A stretch of DNA of 32,655 nt from contig JAFWKC010000137.1 in the NCBI GenBank assembly GCA_017514345.1, positions 1 through 32,655 on the forward strand. Reading direction: 5' to 3'. This DNA is from Eubacterium sp. (GTDB taxonomy: Bacteria > Bacillota > Clostridia > Oscillospirales > Acutalibacteraceae). The position numbers and the translations under genes were made by a program. The notes below the pieces were generated by a model that worked only from the letters and a program-made list of their open reading frames with translations, did no database searches and had not been told where the DNA came from. Shown here piece after piece: positions 22,264 to 30,785 of this stretch. The first letter of the stretch is position 1. The number at the start of each line of letters is the position of its first letter.

Positions 22264-22800
22264 TCACTCCATTTGTTTGCCCAAAAACGCCGCCGCAACC
22301 TGCACAAGCTTAATATCCGTTTCGCTTGGCAGCTCGTGGTTTTCGTCCTCAAAAAGCGCAATAGCGCCGCTGACGTCGCCGCCGTAGATAATCGGGTACA
22401 CGACCTCCGCCTTGCGCGAATAGCCCTCAATGGCGTTCATGCTCGGCACGCTGTCGGTTTTTATATGAACCTGACGGTTTTCCATAAGCTCCTCAAGGTT
22501 TTTCGTAACCCTGCGCTCAAGCACCTCGCGCTTGCTTATACCCGAACACGCGATAACGTGGTCGTTATCCATTATTGCAATCGGCAGCCCGCCGTTTTTG
22601 TGAAGCACCTCGGCATACTGCGAAGCAAAGTTCGACAGCTCGCCGATAGGCGAATACTTTTTAAAAATAACCTCGCCCTCCGCGTCAGTATAAATCTCCA
22701 ACGGGTCACCCTCCTTTATGCGGAAGCTTCTTCTTATTTCTTTAGGAATAACAATTCTGCCCAAATCATCAATCCTTCTTACAATTCCTGTTGCTTTCAT
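22264..22800 (-). CDS. spoVT: Stage V sporulation regulator SpoVT (AbrB-like DNA-binding plus GAF domain)
   Basis: A 178-aa regulator of the forespore programme, the same length as Bacillus SpoVT. The N-terminal AbrB swapped-hairpin domain is MKATGIVRRIDDLGRIVIPKEIRR, followed by FRIKEGDPLEIYTDAEGEVIFKKYSPIGEL. Residues about 56-175 form a GAF-like sensor domain (FASQYAEVLHKNGGLPIAIMDNDHVIACSG ... VVYPIIYGGDVSGAIALF). The frame extends 15 codons upstream to 22845, but GAGGAG seven bases before the ATG at 22800 and the MKATG family start settle the start. A sigma-G-like promoter lies upstream. Its presence indicates a sporulating lineage. It is transcribed away from the large surface protein gene. 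Confidence 0.96.
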   Translation of the reverse strand: MKATGIVRRIDDLGRIVIPKEIRRSFRIKEGDPLEIYTDAEGEVIFKKYSPIGELSNFASQYAEVLHKNGGLPIAIMDNDHVIACSGISKREVLERRVTKNLEELMENRQVHIKTDSVPSMNAIEGYSRKAEVVYPIIYGGDVSGAIALFEDENHELPSETDIKLVQVAAAFLGKQME

Positions 22801-22832
22801 ATAACCGCTCCTCATTTCGTTTGATACAAATA

Positions 22833-22862
22833 TATTTTGCACCAAATCAGTAATAAAATACC
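22833..22862 (-). promoter_or_regulatory. Sigma-G-like promoter of spoVT
   Basis: On the - strand GGTATT (22857-22862) and CAAAATA (22833-22839) are 17 nt apart. This resembles the forespore sigma-G pattern (-35 around GnATA, -10 around CATnnTA). SpoVT is sigma-G controlled in Bacillus. The match is partial. Confidence 0.4.
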
Positions 22863-22955
22863 ACGCAAAAAATGCTATTTTCTGGAAAGGAACAGACGTA
22901 AACCCATCGTATAAACATATTATTGTTTATTTTTTGTCAATTTTTACTATTTTTA

Positions 22956-22984
22956 TTGCACATGACGGTGTATTATGGTATAAT
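22956..22984 (+). promoter_or_regulatory. Sigma-A promoter of the large secreted protein gene
   Basis: TTGCAC (22956-22961) and a perfect TATAAT (22979-22984) with a 17-nt spacer and TG one base before the -10. It gives a leader of about 87 nt ending in AAGGAGA before the ATG. Confidence 0.7.
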
Positions 22985-23077
22985 TTATACAATTGAAAAA
23001 TACTGACAAAAAATGGTTTTTGGTTGCGACCGATTTTTTTAGTAATTTTTGATTAAATAATTGTAAGGAGAGAATTT

Positions 23078-26000
23078 ATGAAAAACACTTTTAAAAGACT
23101 TTCAATTATTGGTTTGATACTTGTGTTTGTATTTGGATTAACGATTTCAGCGCAGGGCGCTACAGCAAAAATCAACAAAACCAAAGCAACTATGTACGCA
23201 GGACAAACCATAACACTGTCTGTATCTAATGCAAAAAAAGTCAGTTGGTCTACCAACAAGAAAAAAATTGCTACCGTAACTGTTAAAAACCAAAAAGCTA
23301 CGGTAAAAGCAGTAAAGCCTGGAAAGGTAACTATTACGGCAAAAGTAGGTAAAAAATCTTATAAGTGCAAAGTTACCGTAAAAAAACCTGAATTAGATAA
23401 AAAGAAATTAACCTTAGAAAAAGGGAAAAAATATAAGCTGAAATTGTTGGGTATGTCTATCAAATCTGTGAAGAGCAGTAATAAAAAGATAGCTACTGTC
23501 AACAAAAAAGGCGTTGTAACAGCAAAAGAACTCGGCAAAGCAACCATTACTGTTACGGGAAAGAACGGCAAAAAATATACCTGTAAGGTTACAGTAGTCA
23601 ATCCAGAAGTAAAAGTAAGCAAGATTACAGTTTCTGCAGCTGCTACAACTATGAAGGTTGGCGACCGTCAAACAGTGAAAGCAACTGTCGCACCTGAAAA
23701 CGCAACAAACAAAGCATTGACATGGTCAAGCAGCAATACTTCTGTAGCGACTGTATCAAATAGCGGTGAAGTAACAGCTATTGCACCTGGTAATGCTGCG
23801 ATTACAGCAAAGGCAGCGGACGGCAGTAATGTTAGTGATACTGTCAACTTGACTGTCATTTCTCCAGTAGTTACTGTAAAATCTATTACACTCAGCGAAA
23901 CAAAAGCAACCCTGTCTTTGAACGGAACGATTGCTCTTAGTGCAATAGTTGCGCCTGACAATGCTAATAACAAGGATATTGTTTGGAAAAGCAGCGATGA
24001 AAAAGTGGCAACTGTTAGTGCAAACGGATTAGTTACTGCTGTTGCAGGCGGTACTGCAAACATCGTAGCAACTGCAAAGGACGGCAGCGGCATAAGTGCA
24101 ACCTGTGTTGTTACAGTTGATGGCGAAAGCATTATTGTATCTACTGTAGCAGAGCTTTTAGATGCTACCACAGATGAAAACATCAAGAAGATTATTCTTA
24201 AATCAAACACAACTGATTGTCTTGTAATTCCAGAAGGTTCTTATGATGACATCGAATTGGTAGTTGACTTGCCAAATGGAGAAATTGAAGACAACGCACA
24301 TTGGAAAGAAGTTCGCATTGAGGCGATTGCCGAGAACACATTTATAGAGAAAGCAAAGGGCAATTTCCTTCGTTTTGTTGCACCATCTGGTACAATCCAT
24401 ATCGATAAAAATGCACAGGCCCAAATTATGATTGACGAGCCTGTTCAGAAGAACAATAATGTCCAAAGAACTCTGAAGGTTGTGGACGATAGTGATTCCG
24501 AATTAGTCAGCGATATTGATATGGTAAGCAATATTGATTTAACTATTACAGGTGACAACGCTAATACAATTGGCGTTACAGCTCAGGACACAGCTGAGGG
24601 AAGCATGATTAAGTCCTCAAAGAGATTGAATTTCCACGCAAAAGCTAAAACGCAGTTAGTTTTGGAAGCAGGTAGTGAAGACTCCACAATATCTGTTGAT
24701 GATGAAAAGAATATTCCTGACGTAGAAGGTTTGGGCAGAATTCCTGTTACAAATATTGCTACAGGAGTTGAAACCTTCGTCGTTGCTGAGAACAACGGCC
24801 AGTCAAACGTTAATGACATCACAGTAAAAGGTGAAATTTCTGTTGACGGTGCCCGTGTTTATTTGGTTCCTTACGACAATTCATTGAACGAAGACAATGC
24901 TGAAGCACGCTTTGCAAATGTCAACCCGTCTGCCGTTTCACAGGAAGGCAAATTTACTATTTCTAATTGCTCGCTTGGAAACTACACGCTTGTTGTACTT
25001 GCAAACGGCTACGCTCCAGTTGTTAATACCATTATTATTACCAGCTCCACATCGGCAGGAGCTGTATACCAGATTGAATATATTACATTAATTAGCGTAA
25101 CGGACATTCAAATTAATGGTAATGTAAGCGGAACAATTATTGACTCTGTTACAGGTAATCCGATTGAATATGAAGTTGTATTGAATCTGCGCGCAGGTAT
25201 TAACAATATTTCTGGAGATATTATTAAATCAGTTAAGTCCCAAAACGGTACTTATAGCTTTGAAAATCTTCCTTCAGGAAATTATACTATTCATGCACAA
25301 ACAGCAGACGCTGAACATTCTATTACATCAAATATAGTAAACATTACTGTTTTAGCAAATCAAACCGTAACTGTACAAATCACAGTTACCCGCTCGTTGC
25401 AGGTAGGTCAGGTACAGTTCGTTTTGCATTGGAATAAAGAAGGTGTCAACGATCATGTACCGAGCGATTTAGACTCTCACTTGGTTGGTCCTGCACCTGA
25501 CGGTTCAAGATTCCATACTTGGTATAGCAACAAAAACTATTATTATAATGATGCGCGTTATGATGATTTGGACGTTGATGACACTACATATGAAGGTCCA
25601 GAAACAACCACTATTTATAATAAAGTAAACGGCGTTTATTCCTTCTATGTTCATGATTATTCAAACAGATATAATGAAAACTGTAATTATATGTCTGATT
25701 TTTCAGCGGCACATGTAGAAATCAAGAGTAACACCTCTGTAGTAGATGATATTCATATCCCGACAGGTCAAACAGGCAACCTTTGGCATGTAGCGGATTA
25801 TGATTCTCGCACAGGAAGATTTACACGCGTAAACACTGTTAGCTGGATTCATGTTAATGACGGTGAAGATGTTGGATTGACGGAAGAAGAAATATTGGCA
25901 AGGGGCTTATCTAACGGTATTTCTAACTTGAGCAGTGGTATTAATACGCTTTATGACAATGCTTTCAAGACTTCTGCAAAGAATTTGTTAAAGCGTGCGG

Positions 26001-27490
26001 AAAATATGCGCGACAGTAACAATCTTGATAAGGACGCTGTTACTGCAATTGTTGCTGAAATGAGTGAATGCGTAAACAAAATAAACGATGCATTCTATAT
26101 TAATATTACGGGCGAAAGTATTAATAACTACGATTATTACAATTCGGATCAGACAATATATCTTTATGGTACTGAACCAACTGTTAGTGACTATACTATC
26201 TATGCATCTAATGAAAACGGAGAAGAAGTTACCGTTGCGAAATCCGCTGCAAGCGGTGAAGAAAATCTTGTTGGCAAAGTGCTTATTACCAATACTGTAT
26301 CAGGTGTAGCAAGACAATACAACGTTTATTATAGATATGACGAATCCACGATATTTAAAATAAAGGGTATTTCTGCACCAAACTGCCTCAGGACATATTA
26401 TGATATGTATGGAGATAGCGGAGAAATCGAGTTATATGGTTTAGCAGACAGTTTTGATGAAATAAAGGATGATGTTACTGTTGAATGCTCGTATGAAGGC
26501 GTCACATCAAAAATTGAGACTGTAGAAGACGACGGCGACAAGTACTATAGATGTACTTTGACCTACCAAGACACTACATATACTTACTACATCTATTATT
26601 ACTGTATTGCTGATCAAGTTTATGATTTGAAACTAAACGAAGAATTTACGTTGCCAAAACGTGAAGATGATGATTGGTCCTCTGCTTACTACAGGTTTAC
26701 ACCGACAGAAAGCGCATTATATACCATATCTGCTGACAGTTACGACATTGATTATTATCTGTATAATGATAAGGGCATCCGTGTTTATGAGTATTACGCT
26801 GACGATGATAATAATAGTGTGAGCTTCTATTTGGAAAAAGATAAAGCTTATACTATCCGTTTGTTTGCAAGTATTAACACAAAGTTTATAGTAGAAAAAA
26901 CCAATATTAATTATGCGGAAGATAATAGATACAATATATATGTTTACGGCGACTATCTCGAGGCATCAATTACTAAGAATGATGATTTTGGCGTAATTAA
27001 TATTTTAGCTTTCGACTTATCTGAAGTATATTTTGAGGACTATTATGATGATACCTGTTCAATGTCCACTGAAAACCTGCCAGATGACGGTTGTGTTGGA
27101 TTAGTCAGCGTATATGGACGTTACAACGATATATACACCTATCGTGTTTATCAGAAGTCTTTTGATGAATTGGCCACTACTACCATTACAGAAGAAACTG
27201 AACAGGAAGCTCAGATTGTTAATGCTGGGGATTGTGCAGTGTACAAGTTTGTACCTGAAACGGACGGTCAATATACGTTCAGTTCGGATACTGATTCTTA
27301 TGACACTTATGGACAACTGTATAGTGACGAAGGTGAGAAATTAGCGTATGATGACGACGGAGGCACTGGAAATAATTTCTCAATAACATATGATTTTACT
27401 GCAGGAAAAACATACTATCTTGTAGCAAAATTATTAAGTTCCTCATCTACTGGTAATTTCCCAGTAACGTTGGTTAAAGTAGAGGATTAA
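23078..27490 (+). CDS. Large secreted multidomain protein: Big_2 repeats, carboxypeptidase-regulatory-like, YfaP-like and PPC-like modules
   Basis: A 1470-aa exported protein. Residues 1-29 are a signal peptide ending near SAQGATA. Four Ig-like Big_2 domains follow (about 31-103, 104-175, 178-262, 264-347); the first two are very lysine-rich, the last two have the usual SSNTSVATVSNSGEVTAIAPG pattern. Residues 350-575 look beta-rich and unassigned. Two carboxypeptidase-regulatory-like modules lie at about 582-666 and 675-771 (EGKFTISNCSLGNYTLVV; NGTYSFENLPSGNYTIHA). A YfaP/DUF2135-like module is at about 776-925 (LHWNKEG, SDLDSHLVGPAPDG, DVDDTTYEGPETTTI). Two PPC-like modules are at about 1177-1272 and 1371-1468. 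No LPxTG, SLH or dockerin is seen, so attachment is unclear. It is more A+T-rich than its neighbours. Probably adhesin or matrix protein. Confidence 0.85.
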   Translation: MKNTFKRLSIIGLILVFVFGLTISAQGATAKINKTKATMYAGQTITLSVSNAKKVSWSTNKKKIATVTVKNQKATVKAVKPGKVTITAKVGKKSYKCKVTVKKPELDKKKLTLEKGKKYKLKLLGMSIKSVKSSNKKIATVNKKGVVTAKELGKATITVTGKNGKKYTCKVTVVNPEVKVSKITVSAAATTMKVGDRQTVKATVAPENATNKALTWSSSNTSVATVSNSGEVTAIAPGNAAITAKAADGSNVSDTVNLTVISPVVTVKSITLSETKATLSLNGTIALSAIVAPDNANNKDIVWKSSDEKVATVSANGLVTAVAGGTANIVATAKDGSGISATCVVTVDGESIIVSTVAELLDATTDENIKKIILKSNTTDCLVIPEGSYDDIELVVDLPNGEIEDNAHWKEVRIEAIAENTFIEKAKGNFLRFVAPSGTIHIDKNAQAQIMIDEPVQKNNNVQRTLKVVDDSDSELVSDIDMVSNIDLTITGDNANTIGVTAQDTAEGSMIKSSKRLNFHAKAKTQLVLEAGSEDSTISVDDEKNIPDVEGLGRIPVTNIATGVETFVVAENNGQSNVNDITVKGEISVDGARVYLVPYDNSLNEDNAEARFANVNPSAVSQEGKFTISNCSLGNYTLVVLANGYAPVVNTIIITSSTSAGAVYQIEYITLISVTDIQINGNVSGTIIDSVTGNPIEYEVVLNLRAGINNISGDIIKSVKSQNGTYSFENLPSGNYTIHAQTADAEHSITSNIVNITVLANQTVTVQITVTRSLQVGQVQFVLHWNKEGVNDHVPSDLDSHLVGPAPDGSRFHTWYSNKNYYYNDARYDDLDVDDTTYEGPETTTIYNKVNGVYSFYVHDYSNRYNENCNYMSDFSAAHVEIKSNTSVVDDIHIPTGQTGNLWHVADYDSRTGRFTRVNTVSWIHVNDGEDVGLTEEEILARGLSNGISNLSSGINTLYDNAFKTSAKNLLKRAENMRDSNNLDKDAVTAIVAEMSECVNKINDAFYINITGESINNYDYYNSDQTIYLYGTEPTVSDYTIYASNENGEEVTVAKSAASGEENLVGKVLITNTVSGVARQYNVYYRYDESTIFKIKGISAPNCLRTYYDMYGDSGEIELYGLADSFDEIKDDVTVECSYEGVTSKIETVEDDGDKYYRCTLTYQDTTYTYYIYYYCIADQVYDLKLNEEFTLPKREDDDWSSAYYRFTPTESALYTISADSYDIDYYLYNDKGIRVYEYYADDDNNSVSFYLEKDKAYTIRLFASINTKFIVEKTNINYAEDNRYNIYVYGDYLEASITKNDDFGVINILAFDLSEVYFEDYYDDTCSMSTENLPDDGCVGLVSVYGRYNDIYTYRVYQKSFDELATTTITEETEQEAQIVNAGDCAVYKFVPETDGQYTFSSDTDSYDTYGQLYSDEGEKLAYDDDGGTGNNFSITYDFTAGKTYYLVAKLLSSSSTGNFPVTLVKVED

Positions 27491-27512
27491 CACCTGAAAT
27501 CCTAACAAACTA

Positions 27513-27543
27513 AAAGGGTAAGGACGTCAAGTCCTTACCCTTT
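27513..27543. terminator. Bidirectional terminator between convergent secreted-protein genes
   Basis: AAAGGGTAAGGAC (27513-27525) pairs perfectly with GTCCTTACCCTTT (27531-27543) around GTCAA. Short T-runs occur on both strands, so it can serve both convergent genes. Confidence 0.9.
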
Positions 27544-27560
27544 ATCTTTATGTTATAATG

Positions 27561-28613
27561 TTATACTGCAGTTTTGTTTTCAAGCGCGCTGAGCGTGCTT
27601 TCAAGCTGAGCTTTGTATTCTGCTGCTTTGCCTCGCGAAACACAGGACGTGTTGAGCTGTGTGAAATACTTTTTACCGAAGCTATTGTTGCCGTACCAGG
27701 TTGACTTGCTCCAATCCTTTTCAGAAATCGATTTGCCGTTTTTATACGGCGTACCCTTTTCGTTGTCATACTGGTATCTGTCGACAATTTTCATCTTGTT
27801 TCCTGATACAGTTAGTGTTGCAAATTCGCCGTTTTTGCTCTTTTTCTTGATAAAGCCCGATTTCTTGAGCGTGTATTCGTACTGAAGCGCGTATTTGCTG
27901 CGGTTTTTGTTCAGGAAGGAAACGTAGTAACCTGCGCCGTAGTCCTGACCGTCATAAAGCTGAGTGCCTGTGAACACCTTAACCGCGCCGCCGTTGTTGA
28001 AAGTGAAGATGTCAAACATAAAATCACCGTCAACGTGGAATTCGTATTCGTTTTTGTACTCGCTCGTTTTTGAATATGCAACGGTTAATTCGGGAATGCC
28101 GTCGTTGTTGAGGTCGCTGACAAACACGCTGCTTACGCCGCTTAAATAGAACTTCTGAGTGTCCGACGTAGTGAAGTATTCCCTTACCTCGGGCGCGCCG
28201 TAAGCGCCTATAAGCTGCTTTGCCGCGTTGCAGTACGCTTCGCAAAGCGCCGCTTTGTCATAGCTCTTATGAGTGCGAGTCTTTACTATTTTTGAGAACG
28301 CGCCTTCAGAGCCGTTTTTGACGGCTTTTACCTTGAAAAAGTATGCTTTGTTCTTTTTTAGCGATTTGATTTTCGCTGAGGTTTTTTTGACAGTAGCAAC
28401 CTTTTTGTATTTGCCGTCCTTTTTTGCGCTCTGGAATACGTAGTATTTTGAAGCGCCGCTAACCTTGTTCCACTTTACCGTTACGCCCGTCTGTGAAACA
28501 GCGTAAGCGGTAACGCCTTTAGGCGCGGTAGTCGCGGCAAACACGCTGAGCGAAACGCTGAGCGCCGATGCAAATAAAGTGATTGCAAGTAAAAATGATA
28601 TAATTCGTTTCAT
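27561..28613 (-). CDS. Secreted FnIII-domain protein with calcium-loop-like C-terminal domain
   Basis: A 350-aa exported protein. Residues 1-26 are a signal peptide (MKRIISFLLAITLFASALSV..., cleavage near FA-AT). Residues about 31-115 are a fibronectin type III domain (APKGVTAYAVSQTGVTVKWNKVSGASKYYVF ... AYFFKVKAVKNG). The C-terminal domain (about 119-350) is unassigned; it contains SDLNNDGIPELTVAY with a D-x-N-x-D-G-x-x-E loop (167-175) like those of calcium-binding VCBS or EF-hand repeats. GAGG seven bases before the ATG supports the start. It follows the GT2 glycosyltransferase by 13 nt and is probably co-transcribed. Likely extracellular or wall-associated; function not known. Confidence 0.83.
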   Translation of the reverse strand: MKRIISFLLAITLFASALSVSLSVFAATTAPKGVTAYAVSQTGVTVKWNKVSGASKYYVFQSAKKDGKYKKVATVKKTSAKIKSLKKNKAYFFKVKAVKNGSEGAFSKIVKTRTHKSYDKAALCEAYCNAAKQLIGAYGAPEVREYFTTSDTQKFYLSGVSSVFVSDLNNDGIPELTVAYSKTSEYKNEYEFHVDGDFMFDIFTFNNGGAVKVFTGTQLYDGQDYGAGYYVSFLNKNRSKYALQYEYTLKKSGFIKKKSKNGEFATLTVSGNKMKIVDRYQYDNEKGTPYKNGKSISEKDWSKSTWYGNNSFGKKYFTQLNTSCVSRGKAAEYKAQLESTLSALENKTAV

Positions 28614-28626
28614 ATTACTGCCTCGT

Positions 28627-29562
28627 TTATTTCATGTTCTTTTTGTCGTTGTCTGTTTTTATCAGGTTCATTTCAAAGTCCTGCTTTTCCTTTTGCCTGA
28701 GCGTCTGAAGCGTGATGCCTGCAAAGAAGGACTGTATAGCGGCAATTGCTACGAAACCGCAGACGATGAGCGTCGGGAAGTTCGGCACAAGACCTGTTTT
28801 CGTATAATTTACAAGGACGGGGATAAAGAATGCAACTGCAAGAATTGTCAGTATTGCCGCGATTATGCCGTAAAACGCAAGTGGCTTGTAAACTGCAAAA
28901 AGGCGGATAATCGTCTTGATAACCTTGATGCCGTCCGAAAAGGTGTTGAGCTTTGATTCGCTGCCCTCAGGTCTGTCGCGGTATTCAATTACAACGTTTT
29001 CAACAAACATATTCTTGTCAACGGCGTGAATACTCATTTCAGTTTCAATCTCAAAGCCCTTTGAAAGAACAGGGAAGGTCTTAACAAATTCGTAGCTGAA
29101 AGCGCGGTAGCCCGTCATAATATCCTTGATGTCGTTTTTGAAAAGGAAGTTGATGCTCTTTCTGACAATATCGTTACCGAAGTTGTGGAACGGGCGCTTG
29201 TTTTCCTCAAAATACGTCGAGGAAAGCCTGTCGCCGACTACCATATCGGCTTTCCTTGTGAGCACCTTTTCTACCATTTCTGGCGCGGCTTCCGCAGGAT
29301 AAGTGTCGTCGCCGTCAATCATAATATAGCACTCCGCGTCGATTTCGCGGAACATACGGCGAATAACGTTGCCCTTGCCCTGCTTGTATTCGTGACGAAC
29401 AATTGCGCCCTCTCTTTCGGCAATTTCCGAGGTCTTGTCGCTCGAATTATTGTCGTAAACGTAGATTGTAGCCGTCGGAAGAACGCGCTTAAAGTCGCTT
29501 ACAACCTTGCCGATGGTTTTTTCTTCGTTGTAGCACGGAACTAATACTGCAATTTTATCCAT
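28627..29562 (-). CDS. GT2 glycosyltransferase, polyprenyl-phosphate (DPM1/GtrB) type
   Basis: A 311-aa membrane-anchored family 2 glycosyltransferase. The GT-A domain starts with IAVLVPCYNEEKTIGKVV, then VYDNNSSDKTSE and the metal-binding DGDD (83-86) in YIMIDGDDTYPAE. VVGDRLS and IMTGYRAFSYEF are typical of dolichyl- or undecaprenyl-phosphate sugar transferases. Two membrane helices near the C-terminus (about 230-255 and 268-290) fit the GtrB/DPM layout. It probably moves a hexose from a nucleotide sugar to undecaprenyl phosphate at the inner membrane face for use outside. AAAGGAAAAAG precedes the ATG. It is followed by a secreted FnIII protein, which could be a glycosylation target or just an operon partner. 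Confidence 0.9.
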   Translation of the reverse strand: MDKIAVLVPCYNEEKTIGKVVSDFKRVLPTATIYVYDNNSSDKTSEIAEREGAIVRHEYKQGKGNVIRRMFREIDAECYIMIDGDDTYPAEAAPEMVEKVLTRKADMVVGDRLSSTYFEENKRPFHNFGNDIVRKSINFLFKNDIKDIMTGYRAFSYEFVKTFPVLSKGFEIETEMSIHAVDKNMFVENVVIEYRDRPEGSESKLNTFSDGIKVIKTIIRLFAVYKPLAFYGIIAAILTILAVAFFIPVLVNYTKTGLVPNFPTLIVCGFVAIAAIQSFFAGITLQTLRQKEKQDFEMNLIKTDNDKKNMK

Positions 29563-29594
29563 TTTACTTTTTCCTTTGAAAATTAGTTATATAT

Positions 29595-29623
29595 TTTATA
29601 ACATATTAGTATCGAAAAGTCAA
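29595..29623 (-). promoter_or_regulatory. Sigma-A promoter of the GT2/FnIII operon
   Basis: On the - strand TTGACT (29618-29623, 5 of 6) and TATAAA (29595-29600, 5 of 6) with a 17-nt spacer. It lies immediately after the rpsR terminator. Confidence 0.75.
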
Positions 29624-29642
29624 TTTAGTTGCCTTAAATAAC

Positions 29643-29669
29643 AAAAACCGCTGAAAATTCAGCGGTTTA
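29643..29669 (-). terminator. Terminator of the rpsF-ssb-rpsR operon
   Basis: AAACCGCTGA and TCAGCGGTTT form a stem with a 4-nt loop; on the - strand it is followed by a T-run. It lies 8 nt beyond the rpsR stop. Confidence 0.9.
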
Positions 29670-29676
29670 ATGCTTG

Positions 29677-29910
29677 TTAGTCTGAAATGTATGGAAGCAG
29701 AGCAAGGTGACGAGCTCTCTTGATAGCTGTTGTGAGCTCTCTCTGATGCTTTGCACAAGTGCCAGTTACACGGCGAGGAAGGATTTTAGCTCTTTCTGAA
29801 GTGAACTTTCTGAGCTTTGCTGCATCCTTGTAGTCGATTACCTCAACCTTTTCTGCACAAAACTGACAAACCTTTCTGCGTCCCTTTCTCGGGCCTTTGT
29901 TGTATGCCAT
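29677..29910 (-). CDS. rpsR: 30S ribosomal protein bS18
   Basis: A 77-aa bS18, which forms a dimer with bS6 on the platform of the 30S subunit. [35 protein letters not shown] is the conserved core, and the C-terminal [20 protein letters not shown] block is present as [17 protein letters not shown]. The CxxC near residue 15 with CAKH near 52 gives a C-x2-C/C-x2-H set, so this is the zinc-binding form of S18. It is the third gene of rpsF-ssb-rpsR, an arrangement conserved across Firmicutes. A clear terminator follows. Confidence 0.98.
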   Translation of the reverse strand: MAYNKGPRKGRRKVCQFCAEKVEVIDYKDAAKLRKFTSERAKILPRRVTGTCAKHQRELTTAIKRARHLALLPYISD

Positions 29911-29932
29911 AGTTTTTTCTCCTTAATTATTC

Positions 29933-30373
29933 TTAGAATGGAAGGTCATCATCGTCGTCAACGATTTCCTCAAAATCACTTGTATCTGCGCTTGAATAGC
30001 TCGGTGCGGGCTGGCTGAATTCCTGTGTCGGAGCAGCGCCTGTGCCGCTTTCTGCCTTTGAGCCGCAGAAGGAAACGTTGTTTGCGATAACCTCTACTGC
30101 TTTTCTGTTGTTACCGTTTTTGTCGGTATAGTTTCTTGTCTGGATTGAGCCCTCAACTGCAATCATCGAGCCCTTGTGAAAATAACGGCTGATGAACTCA
30201 GCTGTCTGTCGCCAGGCAACGCAGTCGATGAAATCAGCCTGTCTTTCCTGTCCCTGTGACTGATAGCTTCTGTCGCAGGCAACCTGAAAGCTGATAACGG
30301 AAATACCCGACTGGGTAGTTCTGAGCTCAGGCTCGTAAGTTAATCTGCCCATCAAGGCTACCATATTAATCAT
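29933..30373 (-). CDS. ssb: Single-stranded DNA-binding protein
   Basis: A 146-aa SSB. The N-terminal OB-fold covers about residues 1-105 (MINMVALMGRLTYEPELRTTQSGISVISFQVACDR, DFIDCVAWRQTAEFISRYFHKGSMIAVEGSIQTR). A flexible Gln/Ser/Pro-rich linker follows, and the tail DDDDDLPF is the standard acidic tip that recruits replication and repair enzymes. AAGGAGG seven bases before the first ATG confirms that start over the internal Met4. Its position between rpsF and rpsR is the standard Firmicute arrangement. Confidence 0.98.
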   Translation of the reverse strand: MINMVALMGRLTYEPELRTTQSGISVISFQVACDRSYQSQGQERQADFIDCVAWRQTAEFISRYFHKGSMIAVEGSIQTRNYTDKNGNNRKAVEVIANNVSFCGSKAESGTGAAPTQEFSQPAPSYSSADTSDFEEIVDDDDDLPF

Positions 30374-30385
30374 AAAGTAACCTCC

Positions 30386-30676
30386 TTATTCGCCTTTAGC
30401 GACGATAAGTGAGCGAAGCACGCCGTCAGTAATGTTAATTACACGGTCAAGCTCAGCAGGGAAGGATTCCTCACAAGCAAAGTTGATAAGAACGTAGTAA
30501 CCCTCGGTTTCGTAGTTGATAGGATACGCAAGCTTTTTCTTGCCCCAATCTTCAACTTCGCCAAGAGTGCCATTCTTCGAAATAAGGTCAGTGAACTTCG
30601 TCTTAAGAGCGTCAACTGCCTCGTTACCCTTTGAAAGAGAGTAAACCATAACGATTTCGTAATTTCTTAATGCCAT
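30386..30676 (-). CDS. rpsF: 30S ribosomal protein bS6
   Basis: A 96-aa bS6 of the small-subunit platform. LRNYEIVMVYSLS at the start, EDWGKKKLAYPINYETEGYYVLINF in the middle and RVINITDGVLRSLIVAKGE at the end are diagnostic. AAAAGGAGG nine bases before the ATG is a very strong ribosome site. It leads the rpsF-ssb-rpsR operon, and a structured leader with a perfect-consensus promoter lies directly upstream, consistent with high and possibly autoregulated expression. Confidence 0.98.
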   Translation of the reverse strand: MALRNYEIVMVYSLSKGNEAVDALKTKFTDLISKNGTLGEVEDWGKKKLAYPINYETEGYYVLINFACEESFPAELDRVINITDGVLRSLIVAKGE

Positions 30677-30694
30677 TCTTCAGCACCTCCTTTT

Positions 30695-30748
30695 GGACTT
30701 TGGCGTGATTTTCCTCACGCAAGGATATTTGCCTGCCTCTGCAAGCCC
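30695..30748 (-). promoter_or_regulatory. Structured leader of the rpsF operon
   Basis: On the - strand GGGCTT (30743-30748) can close with AAGTCC (30695-30700), and inside lies a six-pair hairpin GCGTGA/TCACGC (30703-30708 with 30715-30720). The structure ends about 2 nt before the ribosome site. S6:S18 autoregulatory leaders are known for rpsF mRNAs, but I could not place the CCG-containing internal loop they need. Confidence 0.4.
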
Positions 30749-30752
30749 TAAC

Positions 30753-30781
30753 ATTATAACAGTATTATATTATATTGTCAA
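30753..30781 (-). promoter_or_regulatory. Perfect-consensus promoter of rpsF-ssb-rpsR
   Basis: On the - strand TTGACA (30776-30781) and TATAAT (30753-30758) with a 17-nt spacer and TG one base before the -10. It is among the strongest promoters in the window, as expected for ribosomal protein genes. Confidence 0.92.
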
Positions 30782-30785
30782 GATT

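Noticed and set aside
22174..22824. A 216-codon + strand frame antisense to spoVT
   Set aside because: It lies almost wholly on the complement of spoVT, has no ribosome site and its product is low in recognisable motifs. spoVT matches its family over the full length.
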